Shown here piece by piece: positions 17,294 through 26,429 of a stretch of 33,466 bases of DNA; the first letter of the stretch is position 1; the number at the start of each line of letters is the position of its first letter. Source of the DNA: Phycisphaerae bacterium (GTDB taxonomy: Bacteria; Planctomycetota; Phycisphaerae; UBA1845; PWPN01); assembly GCA_018003015.1 (NCBI GenBank), contig JAGNEZ010000062.1, positions 1 through 33,466 of the forward strand, written 5' to 3'. The notes below the pieces were generated by a model. It saw only the letters and a program-made list of their open reading frames with translations. It had not been told where the DNA came from and made no database searches. Both the position numbers and the translations under genes were made by a program.

Positions 17294-17956
17294 TCATGCC
17301 ACTGCAGCTCCCGAGATGGCCGTCTTGGACATGCCCCAGCGCCCCCATATTACGGCAACCAGGGCCATGATGACAGTCTGGAACAGACCATAAGCCAGCG
17401 CGGCAGTGACGGCCGGCGTACCGGCGAAGCTGCTGGTCGCGACAACCAGGCCGACACCGACGTTTCGCACCGATGTCGCCAGAACCATAGCCGTGCGGGC
17501 GTCCCTGCAAGCCCCGCCCAGCAGCCAGCCTGCAATCATCGTTGATACGAGCAGAGCAGTCATCCCCACGAAAGCGAACGGGCGAATGTCCGTCAGCGTC
17601 CTGTACTGGGCGATAACAACGAGGACCAACGTCGCCAGGTTGAGAACCGTGCAAAGCCGGTTCGCCGGCTTGTGCAGCTTCATCGCCAGCGCCGGCCGCC
17701 ATTATCGCACCAGTAGCCCGGCAAGCAGCGGAATCAGTTGCGTCATCAGGAGTGTGCCGGTCATCTTAAAGACATTGACCCGCAGCGAGTCGTTTCCCAC
17801 CATCACGGGCAGCAGGACACTCAGAAGGATCGGTGCCAGAATCGCGGATGACCCCGCGAGGATCACCATGAAGCCCAGCGCGACCCCCATGTTGCCCTTG
17901 GCCAGGCCGGTAAAGGGCGGGCCATACGGCGAACTTGCGAAAGGTATACACGATGC
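17294..17956 (-). pseudogene. Broken bile-acid:sodium symporter (SBF)-like membrane protein
   Basis: One frame carries SBF-type membrane sequence on both sides of an in-frame TAA at 17702-17704. Before it comes PPFTGLAKGNMGVALGF through LLMTQLIPLLAGLLVR; after it come MKLHKPANRLCTVLNL, AMVLATSVRNVGVGLVV and further helices. Members read straight through at this point, so the stop is a nonsense change. Another in-frame stop (17957-17959) sits just ahead of the recognisable region, and the N-terminal third of the family is missing. It is therefore a truncated, interrupted gene. Only a fragment starting at the ATG at 17683 could be translated. Sequencing error could explain one stop but not the missing N-terminus. 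Confidence 0.7.
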
Positions 17957-18386
17957 CTATCCATCGCGCCAGACCATCCAGTTTACCTAATTTATGCGCG
18001 CTGGCCCTGGCGTACTAGACTTACGTGAAAGAGCCCTATTCATCATAGCCGCTGTCCGGGGCGAGTGTCACAGCCTTGGCCGCCAATCTGGACATTCCCT
18101 CAACGTCAGGGGAAGCCGAGGATTGTCGTGGTACGAGCAGCGGACTCCATGGTATGCTCTCCCGCATTGGGGAGGATTGGGGCCACCTCCGCCGGGGACG
18201 ATGTCTGATCGTTGTGAGTGTTGAATGGGAGATGGATCGTGGCTACCAGCTCTATGCATGTCCATTGTCTGCGGGCAGCGAGTACCTGACGAGCAAGCCG
18301 ATTCGACACCGCAGTCAGTTCGGCCACACAACCTGTTCCCAGCGGTCCCGGTAGCGATCGAGGTGTTCCAGCCGAAAGGGACAACC
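17957..18386. other. Divergent intergenic region upstream of the polyphosphate kinase gene
   Basis: About 430 nt separating the symporter remnant (minus) from the polyphosphate kinase (plus). No credible gene was seen; the open frames here lack ribosome sites. It should contain the promoter for the PPK2-efflux unit, but I could not identify a confident -35/-10 pair. Confidence 0.45.
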
Positions 18387-19190
18387 ATGAGCGAGGAAAA
18401 AGCTGAACGTAGCAAACTGAGCCGCAAGGAGTATGAGCGCGAACTCCATAAGCTCCAGGTCGAGCTCTGCATACTCCAGGACTGGGTAAAGCAGGAGGGT
18501 CTTCGGATCGTCGTCGTCTTCGAAGGACGCGACGCCGCCGGCAAGGGCGGACTGATCCGCAGACTTGTGGAACGTGTCAGCCCGCGAGTCTTCCGCGTCG
18601 TCGCTCTGCCGGCCCCCACCGAACGCGAGAAGAGCCAACTCTACATCCAGCGTTACATCCAGCACTTCCCCGCCGCCGGAGAGGTTGTGATCTTCGACCG
18701 AAGCTGGTACAACAGGGCCGGCGTCGAACATGTGATGGGCTTCTGCTCCAGGGAAGAGCACAAGCGTTTCCTTGAGCTCTGCCCCGTGATCGAGCATCAT
18801 TTCGTCGAGGGCGGCGTTCGACTGATCAAGTACTGGCTCGAGGTCACAAACGAAGAACAGAAGCGGCGGTTCGCGGCCCGCATCGAAGATCCGCTACGGC
18901 AATGGAAGCTTAGTACCATGGACCTGCCTTCCCGAGAGCGATGGTACGAGTACTCGCGGGCTCGCGATCAGATGCTGGAGGCGACGGACACGGAATGGGC
19001 GCCCTGGTACATCGTTCCTTCGGAAGACAAGCGCCGCGCGCGACTGAACTGCATCGCCCACTTTCTGAGCCTCATCCCGCACGAGAAAGTGAAACGCAAG
19101 ACCATCGAGCTTCCCAAGCGGAACAAGGACAATGCCTACGACGACGTGGCGTCTATCGCCGGGCGGCGCTTCATCGAAGAGCGCTATTGA
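18387..19190 (+). CDS. ppk2: Polyphosphate kinase 2 (PPK2 family)
   Basis: A 267-residue single-domain PPK2. It shows Walker A GRDAAGKGG (47-55), Walker B with catalytic Asp IFDRSWYNRAGVE (102-114), and the lid region with RFAARIEDPLRQWKLS. The C-terminal WYIVPSEDKRRARLNC is also typical. The family transfers phosphate between polyphosphate and nucleoside mono- or diphosphates; whether this one prefers NDP or NMP cannot be read from the sequence by eye. The ATG at 18387 has an AAAGGG-like site, and the open frame upstream lacks family similarity. It lies 11 nt before the RND adaptor gene and is probably co-transcribed with it. Confidence 0.93.
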   Translation: MSEEKAERSKLSRKEYERELHKLQVELCILQDWVKQEGLRIVVVFEGRDAAGKGGLIRRLVERVSPRVFRVVALPAPTEREKSQLYIQRYIQHFPAAGEVVIFDRSWYNRAGVEHVMGFCSREEHKRFLELCPVIEHHFVEGGVRLIKYWLEVTNEEQKRRFAARIEDPLRQWKLSTMDLPSRERWYEYSRARDQMLEATDTEWAPWYIVPSEDKRRARLNCIAHFLSLIPHEKVKRKTIELPKRNKDNAYDDVASIAGRRFIEERY

Positions 19191-19201
19191 GGAGACCGAA
19201 C

Positions 19202-20440
19202 ATGCGTCTATCTAGCGGTATTGGCTACACTCTGATGATCCTGGCCGTGGCAAGCGGCTGTGACGGCGACAAGACCGGCCAGCAGGCGGCCGCACCCCCG
19301 CCACCCGAGGTGACGATCAGCCAGGTCGTCAGCCGGGACGTCACCGACTTCGGGGAGTTTACCGGCCGGACGAGCGCGACCGTGTCGGTGGACATCCGTG
19401 CCCGGGTCAGCGGCTATCTGGACGAGATTACCTTCAAGGACGGCCAGGAGGTCAAGAAGGGAGACGTCCTGTTCCAGATTGACCCTCGCCCGTTCAAGGC
19501 CGCCCTCGAGAACGCCCTCGGACAGAAGGCCCAGTGGGAGGCCAAGCTCGCCCGCGCGAAGGCGGATGTCCAACGCTATGAGAAGTTGGTGCCTACTGGC
19601 GCGGCCACGCCGCAGGATCTCGACAAGGCCAAGGCTGACATGGGTGAGGCCACCGCCGCCATCCAGTCCGCCGAAGCAACCATCGACACCGCCAAATTGA
19701 ACCTGGAGTTCGCCAGGATTGTAGCACCTGCCAACGGTCAGATTTCGAGCTCGGACATCTCCACGGGCAACCTGGTTCTCGCCGACAACGACAAGCTGAC
19801 CACGATCGTCTCGCTGGATCCGATGTTCGTCAACTTCGATGTCAACGAGCGAGATCTCCTGCGCCTTCGAGAATCCTCACGAGCGTCACGCCCGCCCGGT
19901 GAAGCCCTGCCCGATATTGGAACGCTGAAAGTGCCGGTTTTCGTTGGTTTGGCGAACGAGCAAGGCTATCCGCACCAGGGCGTCATCGACTTCGCCGACA
20001 ACCAGGTTGATCCCACTACCGGCACGATCAGCGCCCGCGGTACCTTCGACAACTCCAAGCGTATCTTCAAGCCGGGTCTGTTCACTCGGGTGCGGGTCCC
20101 GATCGGCGATCCTTACAAGGCCTTGCTGGTGGCGGAACGAGCGATTGCGATCGATCAGGGCACCAAGCACGTGTTGACCGTGGATGACAAAAACACCGTC
20201 CAGCAACGGTTCATCGAGCCGGGCCCCCTCCAGGATGACGGGCTGCGGGTGATCAAGTCCGGCGTGCAGGCGGGCGACTGGGTCGTCGTCAACGGCCTGC
20301 AGCGGGCTCGCCCCGGCAAACCAGTGAATCCGCAACGTGCGGAGATGCCCACCCGAGCAACCAGGGCCAACACTCCCGCCGGAAGCTCGTCCTCTACCAA
20401 CGCGGCCCAAAGCAAACCTGCGACACCCACGAGCCACTGA
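19202..20440 (+). CDS. RND efflux periplasmic adaptor (membrane fusion protein) lipoprotein
   Basis: A 412-residue lipoprotein (signal ending VASGC). Visible features are the biotinyl-lipoyl half-motifs VSVDIRARVSGYLDEI and FARIVAPANGQISSSD, the helical hairpin between them (about 100-165), the beta-barrel region with VNFDVNERDLL and a C-terminal membrane-proximal domain with LLVAERAI. This is the AcrA/MexA organisation. It links the inner-membrane pump to the outer-membrane channel. GGAG lies 8 nt before the ATG, and a Ser/Thr/Ala/Pro-rich tail of about 30 residues follows the conserved part. It sits 13 nt before the pump gene. Confidence 0.95.
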   Translation: MRLSSGIGYTLMILAVASGCDGDKTGQQAAAPPPPEVTISQVVSRDVTDFGEFTGRTSATVSVDIRARVSGYLDEITFKDGQEVKKGDVLFQIDPRPFKAALENALGQKAQWEAKLARAKADVQRYEKLVPTGAATPQDLDKAKADMGEATAAIQSAEATIDTAKLNLEFARIVAPANGQISSSDISTGNLVLADNDKLTTIVSLDPMFVNFDVNERDLLRLRESSRASRPPGEALPDIGTLKVPVFVGLANEQGYPHQGVIDFADNQVDPTTGTISARGTFDNSKRIFKPGLFTRVRVPIGDPYKALLVAERAIAIDQGTKHVLTVDDKNTVQQRFIEPGPLQDDGLRVIKSGVQAGDWVVVNGLQRARPGKPVNPQRAEMPTRATRANTPAGSSSSTNAAQSKPATPTSH

Positions 20441-20453
20441 CGGAGACTGAACG

Positions 20454-23400
20454 ATGTTCTCACGCTTCTTCATCGATCGTCCGATCTTCGCCACGGTGCT
20501 GTCGATCGTCATCCTGATCGTCGGCGGCGTGGCCCTGCGATCGCTACCCATCGCCCAGTACCCCGAGGTCGTGCCGCCGGTCATCCAGATCTCGGCCATA
20601 TACCCGGGGGCCAGCGCCAAGGTCGTCGCCGATACCGTGGCCACGCCGATCGAGCAGGAAGTCAACGGCGTGGAGAACATGCTCTACATGTTCTCCAAGT
20701 CCACCAACGACGGCCAGATGTACCTCGACGTGACCTTCAACGTCGGAACGGACCTGAACATGGCCCAGGTCCTCACCCAGAACCGAGTGTCGATCGCCGA
20801 GGCCAAGCTGCCCGAGGAGGTCAAACGCCAGGGCGTCACGACCAAGAAGAAGTCGCCGGCGATTCTCCTGTGCGTCAATCTGGTCTCTCCCGACAAACGG
20901 TACGACCAGCTTTACCTGAGCAACTACGCCACGATCCAGGTCAAGGACGCACTCGCCCGCCTCCCGGGCGTCGGCGACGTCGCCTTCCTGGGAGCACGCG
21001 ACTACAGCATGCGTATCTGGCTGGATCCCGAGAAGCTCGCGTCGCGCAACATGACCGCCGGCGACGTCACCAAAGCCTTGAAGGAACAGAACGTGCAGGT
21101 GGCCGCCGGCCGGCTGGGCCAGACCCCTGCCCCCCCCGGTCAGGAGTCCCAGCTCACGGTGAACACGCTGGGCCGGCTGCTCGAACCGGAGCAGTTCGCG
21201 GACGTGATCGTCAAGACCGGTTCGGACGGCCAGATTACCCGAGTCCGTGACGTCGGCCGCACAGAATTGGGCGCCAAGAACTACGACGTCGATACGTACC
21301 TGGACGGCCAAGCCTGCATCACCATGGCGGTGTACCAGTTGCCCGGCTCCAACGCTCTGGCGACGGCGGAGGCCGTGCGCTCCCGAATGGAGGAGTTGAA
21401 AGCCCGATTCCCCGCGGGACTCGACTATCGAATCGTGTACGACACGACCGTGTTCGTCTCCGAGTCGATCCACGAAGTCTACAAGACGCTGTTCGAGGCC
21501 TTCATCCTCGTGTTCATCGTCGTGCTCATCTTCCTCCAAAGCTGGCGGGCGACGATCGTCCCGATGGTCGCCGTGCCGGTTTCGTTGATCGGTACGTTCG
21601 CGGTCATGGCCGGCCTGGGCTTCTCGCTCAACAACCTCTCGCTCTTTGGCCTGGTGCTCGCGATCGGTATCGTGGTCGACGACGCTATCGTCGTGGTGGA
21701 AAATGTCGAGCGTAACATGGCCGCGGGCATGAACCCGCCCGATGCGGCCCGAAAAGCCATGGACGAGGTCTCCGGGGCACTGATCGCCATCGCTCTGGTG
21801 CTTAGCTCGGTCTTCGTTCCGACAGCCTTCATCACCGGCATCAGCGGCGAGTTCTATCGCCAGTTCGCCTTGACCATCGCCACCTCGACGATCATCTCCG
21901 CCTTCAACTCGTTGACCCTGAGCCCGGCCTTGTGCGCACTGATCCTCAAGTCCCACGGTCAGAGCGAGCACGGCCATGCCCACTCCGAGGCTCTCCCCCG
22001 CCTGGGCCTCGTCGTTCTCGTCGGTCTGGCGGCGTATAACCTGCTCACGCCCGTGCTGGCGCCTGTCTTCGGCGTCCAGTTACCAGCCGCACACGGTGAG
22101 GAAGCCGCCGCGGCAGCTCACGGGACACCCGCGATGCTGTGGGTTGCACGGGCCGTTGCGTTCGCCATTGGTGCCGTTGCCGGCTGGCTGCTCAGCGGGG
22201 TGGTCAACCATATCCTGGGCCTCTTCTTCCAGGGCTTCAACTGGGTCTTCGACCGCGCCATCGGCGGCTACGGCATGATCGTCAGCGTACTCCTGCGCGT
22301 CAGCCTCATCGTCCTGATTGCATACGGCGGGCTGATGTACCTGACCGCCAAGGGTTTCGCGACGGTTCCGGTGGGCTTCATCCCCGAACAGGACAAGGGC
22401 TACCTGGTCGTCAACGCCCAGCTACCCGACGGGGCGAGCCTGGAACGCTCCCAGGACGTCCAGGTCAAGCTGGTCGATATGGTCTCCAAGACGCCGGGCG
22501 TGGCCCACACCATCTCCGTCCCCGGCTACTCGATCCTGATGAGCACGAACATATCCAACGTCGGCGGCATGTTCGTCATTCTGGAACCTTTCGAGAAACG
22601 CAAGGAGGATCCGGACAAGTCCAGTTTTGCCATCGCGCGGCGATTGCGAGGCGAGTTCCAGCACGTTCAGGAGGCTGTGGTCAGCGTGTTCGGTGCGCCG
22701 CCGGTCGACGGCCTCGGCAACACCGGCGGCTTCAAGATGCAGCTGCAGGACCGGGCGGATGCGGGCCTGACCGCACTGCAGGAGAACGTCGACAACATGG
22801 TAACGGCCGGAAACGGCCAGCCGGGTCTGGTCGGTCTGTTCAGCAGTTTCCGGGCCAATCAGCCTCAGCTCTACGTGGACCTGGATCGTACCCAGGCCAA
22901 GTCGCTCGGTGTATCTCTGAATGACGCTTTCGAGACTCTGCAGACCTACCTGGGATCGACCTACGTCAACGACTTCACCCGCTTCGGACGCAACTGGCAG
23001 GTCAACGTCCAGGCCGACGCCAAGTTCCGGCTCGAGCCCGAGGACATCGGGCAGCTCAAGGTCAGGAACGCGTCCGGGAAAATGGTCCCCCTGGGTTCTC
23101 TGCTGTCCGTCCGCGATATCAGTGGCCCGGCCATCGTGAACCACTACAACATGTATCCGTCCGCCGAAGTCAGCGGCGGGACCGCCCCGGGAGTCAGCTC
23201 GGGCCAGGGCATCTCCATGATGGAGGGTGTCGCTGGCAACCAACTGCCTTCCAGCATGGGCTTCGAATGGACCGAACTGGCCCTGCAACAGAGACTCGCG
23301 GGCAACACGGCCATCTTCGTGTTCATCCTCGGCGCCATCTTCGTTTTCCTGGTGCTTTCGGCCCAGTACGAGAGCTGGTCGCTGCCGCTGGCCATCATCC

Positions 23401-23876
23401 TCATCGTGCCGATGTGCCTCCTGGCCGCGATCACCGGAGTCTGGCTCATGAAGATGGACAACAACATCTTCACCCAGATCGGTCTGGTGGTGCTGATCGG
23501 CCTGGCGGCGAAAAACGCCATCCTCATTGTCGAGTTCGCGAAGCAACTTCAGGATGAGGGCCGCCCCCGCCGGGACGCGACCATCGAGGCGTCGAAGCTG
23601 CGCTTGCGGCCGATCCTCATGACCTCCTTCGCCTTCACGCTGGGCGTCGTGCCCTTGGCGCTGGCCGCCGGCGCCGGCGCGGAAATGCGCGTCGCGCTGG
23701 GAGTGGCCGTGTTCAGCGGCATGGTCGGCGTGACGGCTTTCGGGATCTTCTTTACACCCGTATTCTATTCCGTCGTGCGATGGTTGACTGAAGGAAAGGC
23801 CTCGTCGAAGCCATCGGGGAGCGCGGCCGCGTCCGGCGCTTCACCGTCCACACAGAAAACCCTGGGAGGACACTGA
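20454..23876 (+). CDS. HAE-1 type RND efflux pump with extra His-rich membrane insertion
   Basis: A 1140-residue AcrB-like proton-driven exporter of the inner membrane. The N-terminus FFIDRPIFATVLSIVI, the proton-relay pair in GIVVDDAIVVVENVERN and the TM10 motif LAAKNAILIVEF are all present. It is about 90 residues longer than AcrB. The extra part (about residues 500-585) follows TM6 at ALCALILK; it has the His-rich stretch SHGQSEHGHAHSE, then two predicted membrane helices flanking a second His/Glu/Ala-rich loop. The C-terminus has a short Ser/Ala tail. GGAG precedes the ATG, and the stop overlaps the next start (TGATG), so translation of the outer-membrane channel is coupled. Substrates unknown. 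Confidence 0.96.
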   Translation: MFSRFFIDRPIFATVLSIVILIVGGVALRSLPIAQYPEVVPPVIQISAIYPGASAKVVADTVATPIEQEVNGVENMLYMFSKSTNDGQMYLDVTFNVGTDLNMAQVLTQNRVSIAEAKLPEEVKRQGVTTKKKSPAILLCVNLVSPDKRYDQLYLSNYATIQVKDALARLPGVGDVAFLGARDYSMRIWLDPEKLASRNMTAGDVTKALKEQNVQVAAGRLGQTPAPPGQESQLTVNTLGRLLEPEQFADVIVKTGSDGQITRVRDVGRTELGAKNYDVDTYLDGQACITMAVYQLPGSNALATAEAVRSRMEELKARFPAGLDYRIVYDTTVFVSESIHEVYKTLFEAFILVFIVVLIFLQSWRATIVPMVAVPVSLIGTFAVMAGLGFSLNNLSLFGLVLAIGIVVDDAIVVVENVERNMAAGMNPPDAARKAMDEVSGALIAIALVLSSVFVPTAFITGISGEFYRQFALTIATSTIISAFNSLTLSPALCALILKSHGQSEHGHAHSEALPRLGLVVLVGLAAYNLLTPVLAPVFGVQLPAAHGEEAAAAAHGTPAMLWVARAVAFAIGAVAGWLLSGVVNHILGLFFQGFNWVFDRAIGGYGMIVSVLLRVSLIVLIAYGGLMYLTAKGFATVPVGFIPEQDKGYLVVNAQLPDGASLERSQDVQVKLVDMVSKTPGVAHTISVPGYSILMSTNISNVGGMFVILEPFEKRKEDPDKSSFAIARRLRGEFQHVQEAVVSVFGAPPVDGLGNTGGFKMQLQDRADAGLTALQENVDNMVTAGNGQPGLVGLFSSFRANQPQLYVDLDRTQAKSLGVSLNDAFETLQTYLGSTYVNDFTRFGRNWQVNVQADAKFRLEPEDIGQLKVRNASGKMVPLGSLLSVRDISGPAIVNHYNMYPSAEVSGGTAPGVSSGQGISMMEGVAGNQLPSSMGFEWTELALQQRLAGNTAIFVFILGAIFVFLVLSAQYESWSLPLAIILIVPMCLLAAITGVWLMKMDNNIFTQIGLVVLIGLAAKNAILIVEFAKQLQDEGRPRRDATIEASKLRLRPILMTSFAFTLGVVPLALAAGAGAEMRVALGVAVFSGMVGVTAFGIFFTPVFYSVVRWLTEGKASSKPSGSAAASGASPSTQKTLGGH

Positions 23877-25498
23877 TGCCACGTTACACTCGAGAGTACC
23901 GATGCGGGTGCGCCCTGAGCATCCCCCTGTTGACGACCCTGATGATCGCGGGATGCCGGGTCGGCCCGAACTACACGCAACCGTCGCCGCGCCTCCAGCA
24001 GGAATGGATGGATGCAGGGCAGCCGGGCATACAGCGTGGACCGGCCGAACTCGCCAAATGGTGGGAAGGATTCAACGATCCCGTCCTCAACGACCTCGTG
24101 ACCCGCGCGTATCAGAACAGCCCACCGCTGCTGGCCGCGGCCGTGCGCGTATTGCAGGCCCAGGCAGCACGGGGAATCGCGGTTGGCTATCTCTTCCCTC
24201 AACGTCAGGAGGCAACCGGGGGATACTCCTGGAACCAGGCCAGCGAGAACAGCGGCGCGGTGGAGCAACACCAGAGCAAGTGGGCGTCGAGGATAAGCAC
24301 GCTCCGAGCCCTCCAGGCTCCGCTGGGTACCGCGGTCCGAAACGCGGTGGGTGATCCGAGCATCGACCCGTCTTATTCCAATTGGGCAGTCACCGGCCTT
24401 TCCGTCGGATGGGAGCTCGACATCTGGAGTCGCTTCCGTCACGGAATCGAGGCAGCCGACGCCGCCGTCCTGGCCTCGGTGGCAACTTATGACGATGTCC
24501 TGGTCAGCCTGATCGCCGAGGTAGCCACGAACTACGTCCAGGTCCGCACCCTGGAAGAGCAGTTGGATATCGTCCGCCAGAACTGCCAGATCCAGAAGGA
24601 CAGCCTGGCCATCGTGCAACAGCGGCGCGAGGGTGGGACGGCCACCGAGCTAGATGTTGCACAAGCTCAAACGCTGCTTCATGACACCGAGGCCCAGATT
24701 CCCGCAACCGAGGCGAGCATTCGGCAAACGCGAGTCGCCTTGTGTGTGCTCCTGGGCATGCCGCCGCAGGACATCACCCAGTTGCTCGGCGAGAAGCATG
24801 CGATCCCCGCACCGCCGGAGTCCATCGCCGTGAGTGTCCCGGCCGAACTCCTGCGACGTCGGCCCGACATTCGACGCGCCGAGCGTCAGCTCGCAGCCCA
24901 GAACGCATACATCGGTATCGCCTTCGCGGACTTCTATCCGAGCTTCTCTCTCGCCGGCGACATCGGACTCTCCGCCGAGCATTTCGAGGACCTGTGGCGA
25001 GGCAACAGCTTCCAGGCCTTTGCCGGCCCCTCGTTCCGCTGGGCGGTTCTGAACTACGGGCGAATCGAAAACAACGTTCGGGTTCAGGACGCGGCATTCC
25101 AGGCCGCCATCAGCGACTACGAGGGACTGGTCCTTCGGGCCCAGGGGGAGGTGGAGAGCGCCATCGCCGGCCTTGTGGGTGCTCAGCATCAGATCGCGCC
25201 TCTGACCGGTAGCACCGACGCGGCGTCACGCGCCGTCAACGTCGCGACGCAGCAGTACAAAGGCGGCATCGCCGACTATATCCGCGTTTTGGTTGCCCAG
25301 CAGAATCTGATCACCGAGCAGTCTCGGTTGATCTCAACTCGCGGTTCCGCCGCACAGAACATGATCACGCTCTATCGCGCGTTGGGCGGCGGTTGGGAAC
25401 TCCGCCAGGGCAACGATCTGGTACCGACCGAGATCAAGGACCAGATGCGCAAACGCACGAATTGGGGCGCAATGATCGACGCCGATCGCGTTCCATGA
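23876..25498 (+). CDS. RND efflux outer-membrane channel lipoprotein (OprM/NodT type)
   Basis: A 540-residue outer-membrane factor with lipobox LMIAGC and the typical N-terminus VGPNYTQPS. Helical repeats of the family are seen: LVTRAYQNSPPLLAAAVRV in the first half, then RRRPDIRRAERQLAAQNAYIG, FADFYPSFSLAGDIG, and in the second half AEVESAIAGL-type helices and TQQYKGGIADYIRVL. It is longer than usual because of an insertion around residues 120-160 (QHQSKWASRISTLRALQAPL). GGGAGG lies just before the ATG, inside the pump gene. The last gene of the tripartite efflux set. Confidence 0.95.
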   Translation: MPRYTREYRCGCALSIPLLTTLMIAGCRVGPNYTQPSPRLQQEWMDAGQPGIQRGPAELAKWWEGFNDPVLNDLVTRAYQNSPPLLAAAVRVLQAQAARGIAVGYLFPQRQEATGGYSWNQASENSGAVEQHQSKWASRISTLRALQAPLGTAVRNAVGDPSIDPSYSNWAVTGLSVGWELDIWSRFRHGIEAADAAVLASVATYDDVLVSLIAEVATNYVQVRTLEEQLDIVRQNCQIQKDSLAIVQQRREGGTATELDVAQAQTLLHDTEAQIPATEASIRQTRVALCVLLGMPPQDITQLLGEKHAIPAPPESIAVSVPAELLRRRPDIRRAERQLAAQNAYIGIAFADFYPSFSLAGDIGLSAEHFEDLWRGNSFQAFAGPSFRWAVLNYGRIENNVRVQDAAFQAAISDYEGLVLRAQGEVESAIAGLVGAQHQIAPLTGSTDAASRAVNVATQQYKGGIADYIRVLVAQQNLITEQSRLISTRGSAAQNMITLYRALGGGWELRQGNDLVPTEIKDQMRKRTNWGAMIDADRVP

Positions 25499-25643
25499 GA
25501 CCGTGAGCAGAAGCAACGCCGGCCGAGAAGCGGCAGTTGATGTCCTGAACCTGGTTTCAGCGTGGCGGGCATCCGCGGCGCGAGGCGGTTTCATGCGGAA
25601 CCGGTCGATGATCACCGATTCCAGTCGATTGGAGGATTGACAC

Positions 25644-26429
25644 ATGATCCAGTTACGACGACTTCTCTCATATGGCGCGATGCTCGGCATCGCCTCCGCG
25701 GCCATGTCGGCAGGCTGCGCGACTCAGGAAACGCGAGTACGCGAGATCGATCCGCAGGCAGACCCGATCTTCAAGCAGATGTGCGAGACCCTCGACGCGG
25801 CGAAGACATTCTGCGTTCGCGTCCAGGCGACGATCGACAGGCCCGTGCAGACCGGGCAGCTCGCTCAGTTCCACCGCACCAGCATGATCACCGCGACCCG
25901 ACCCGACCGGCTGCGAGCGGAAACCGATTCCGACGACGGTAAGTGGTCCGTCTGGTACCGCGGCAGCGCGCTGACGATACTCGACAAGGACGCCAACGCC
26001 TATGCGACTGAAAAGGTGCCCGGCCGCATCGGCGAAATGCTCGACTACATGGTCGACAATTACGATCTGGTCATGCCGCTGGCCGACTTGCTGGCCGGCA
26101 AGACCTACGACTCGCTGCTGGCCGATGTCGACTCGGGAGACTACTTGGGCCTTCACGCCGTGGGTGAAACAGAGTGTCACCATCTCCTGTTTCGCCAGGA
26201 GAATATCGACTGGCAGATCTGGATCGACGCGGGCAAGGTGCCGCTTCCGCGAAAGCTGCTGATCACGTATACCCAGGAAGCCGACCAGCCGCAGTACATC
26301 GCCACGATGGACGATTGGGATCTCGCACCCGCCGTCTCGGAACAGACCTTCATCTTCGCCCCGCCTGCCGGGGCAGAGAGCGTTCCGATGTCGGAACTGG
26401 TTACTGATGGAGAAGGAGCACAGCCATGA
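25644..26429 (+). CDS. DUF2092-family lipoprotein
   Basis: A 261-residue lipoprotein (signal ending AMSAGC). The mature protein, with CETLDAAKTFCVRVQATIDR, DKDANAYATEKVPGRIGEML, VDSGDYLGLHAVGETECHHL and RKLLITYTQEADQPQYIATM, matches DUF2092, an envelope-associated family related in fold to LolA-like lipoprotein carriers. The biochemical role is unknown. It starts 145 nt after the efflux channel with a strong GGAGG, and its stop overlaps the next ATG by 4 nt. The next protein carries a second copy of the same domain at its C-terminus, so the two are a paralogous, coupled pair. Confidence 0.87.
   Translation: MIQLRRLLSYGAMLGIASAAMSAGCATQETRVREIDPQADPIFKQMCETLDAAKTFCVRVQATIDRPVQTGQLAQFHRTSMITATRPDRLRAETDSDDGKWSVWYRGSALTILDKDANAYATEKVPGRIGEMLDYMVDNYDLVMPLADLLAGKTYDSLLADVDSGDYLGLHAVGETECHHLLFRQENIDWQIWIDAGKVPLPRKLLITYTQEADQPQYIATMDDWDLAPAVSEQTFIFAPPAGAESVPMSELVTDGEGAQP

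Noticed and set aside
17247-17702. N-terminal extension of the secreted protein of unknown function
   Set aside because: The extension is the out-of-frame image of the symporter remnant; the signal peptide and ribosome site place the start at 17246.
18000-18386. Small gene upstream of the polyphosphate kinase
   Set aside because: Open frames exist on both strands but lack ribosome sites and any family resemblance.
20544-21983. Long open frame antisense to the RND pump gene
   Set aside because: The pump is unmistakable on the plus strand; the antisense product is low-complexity, His/Asp/Arg-rich, as expected from GC-rich codon bias.
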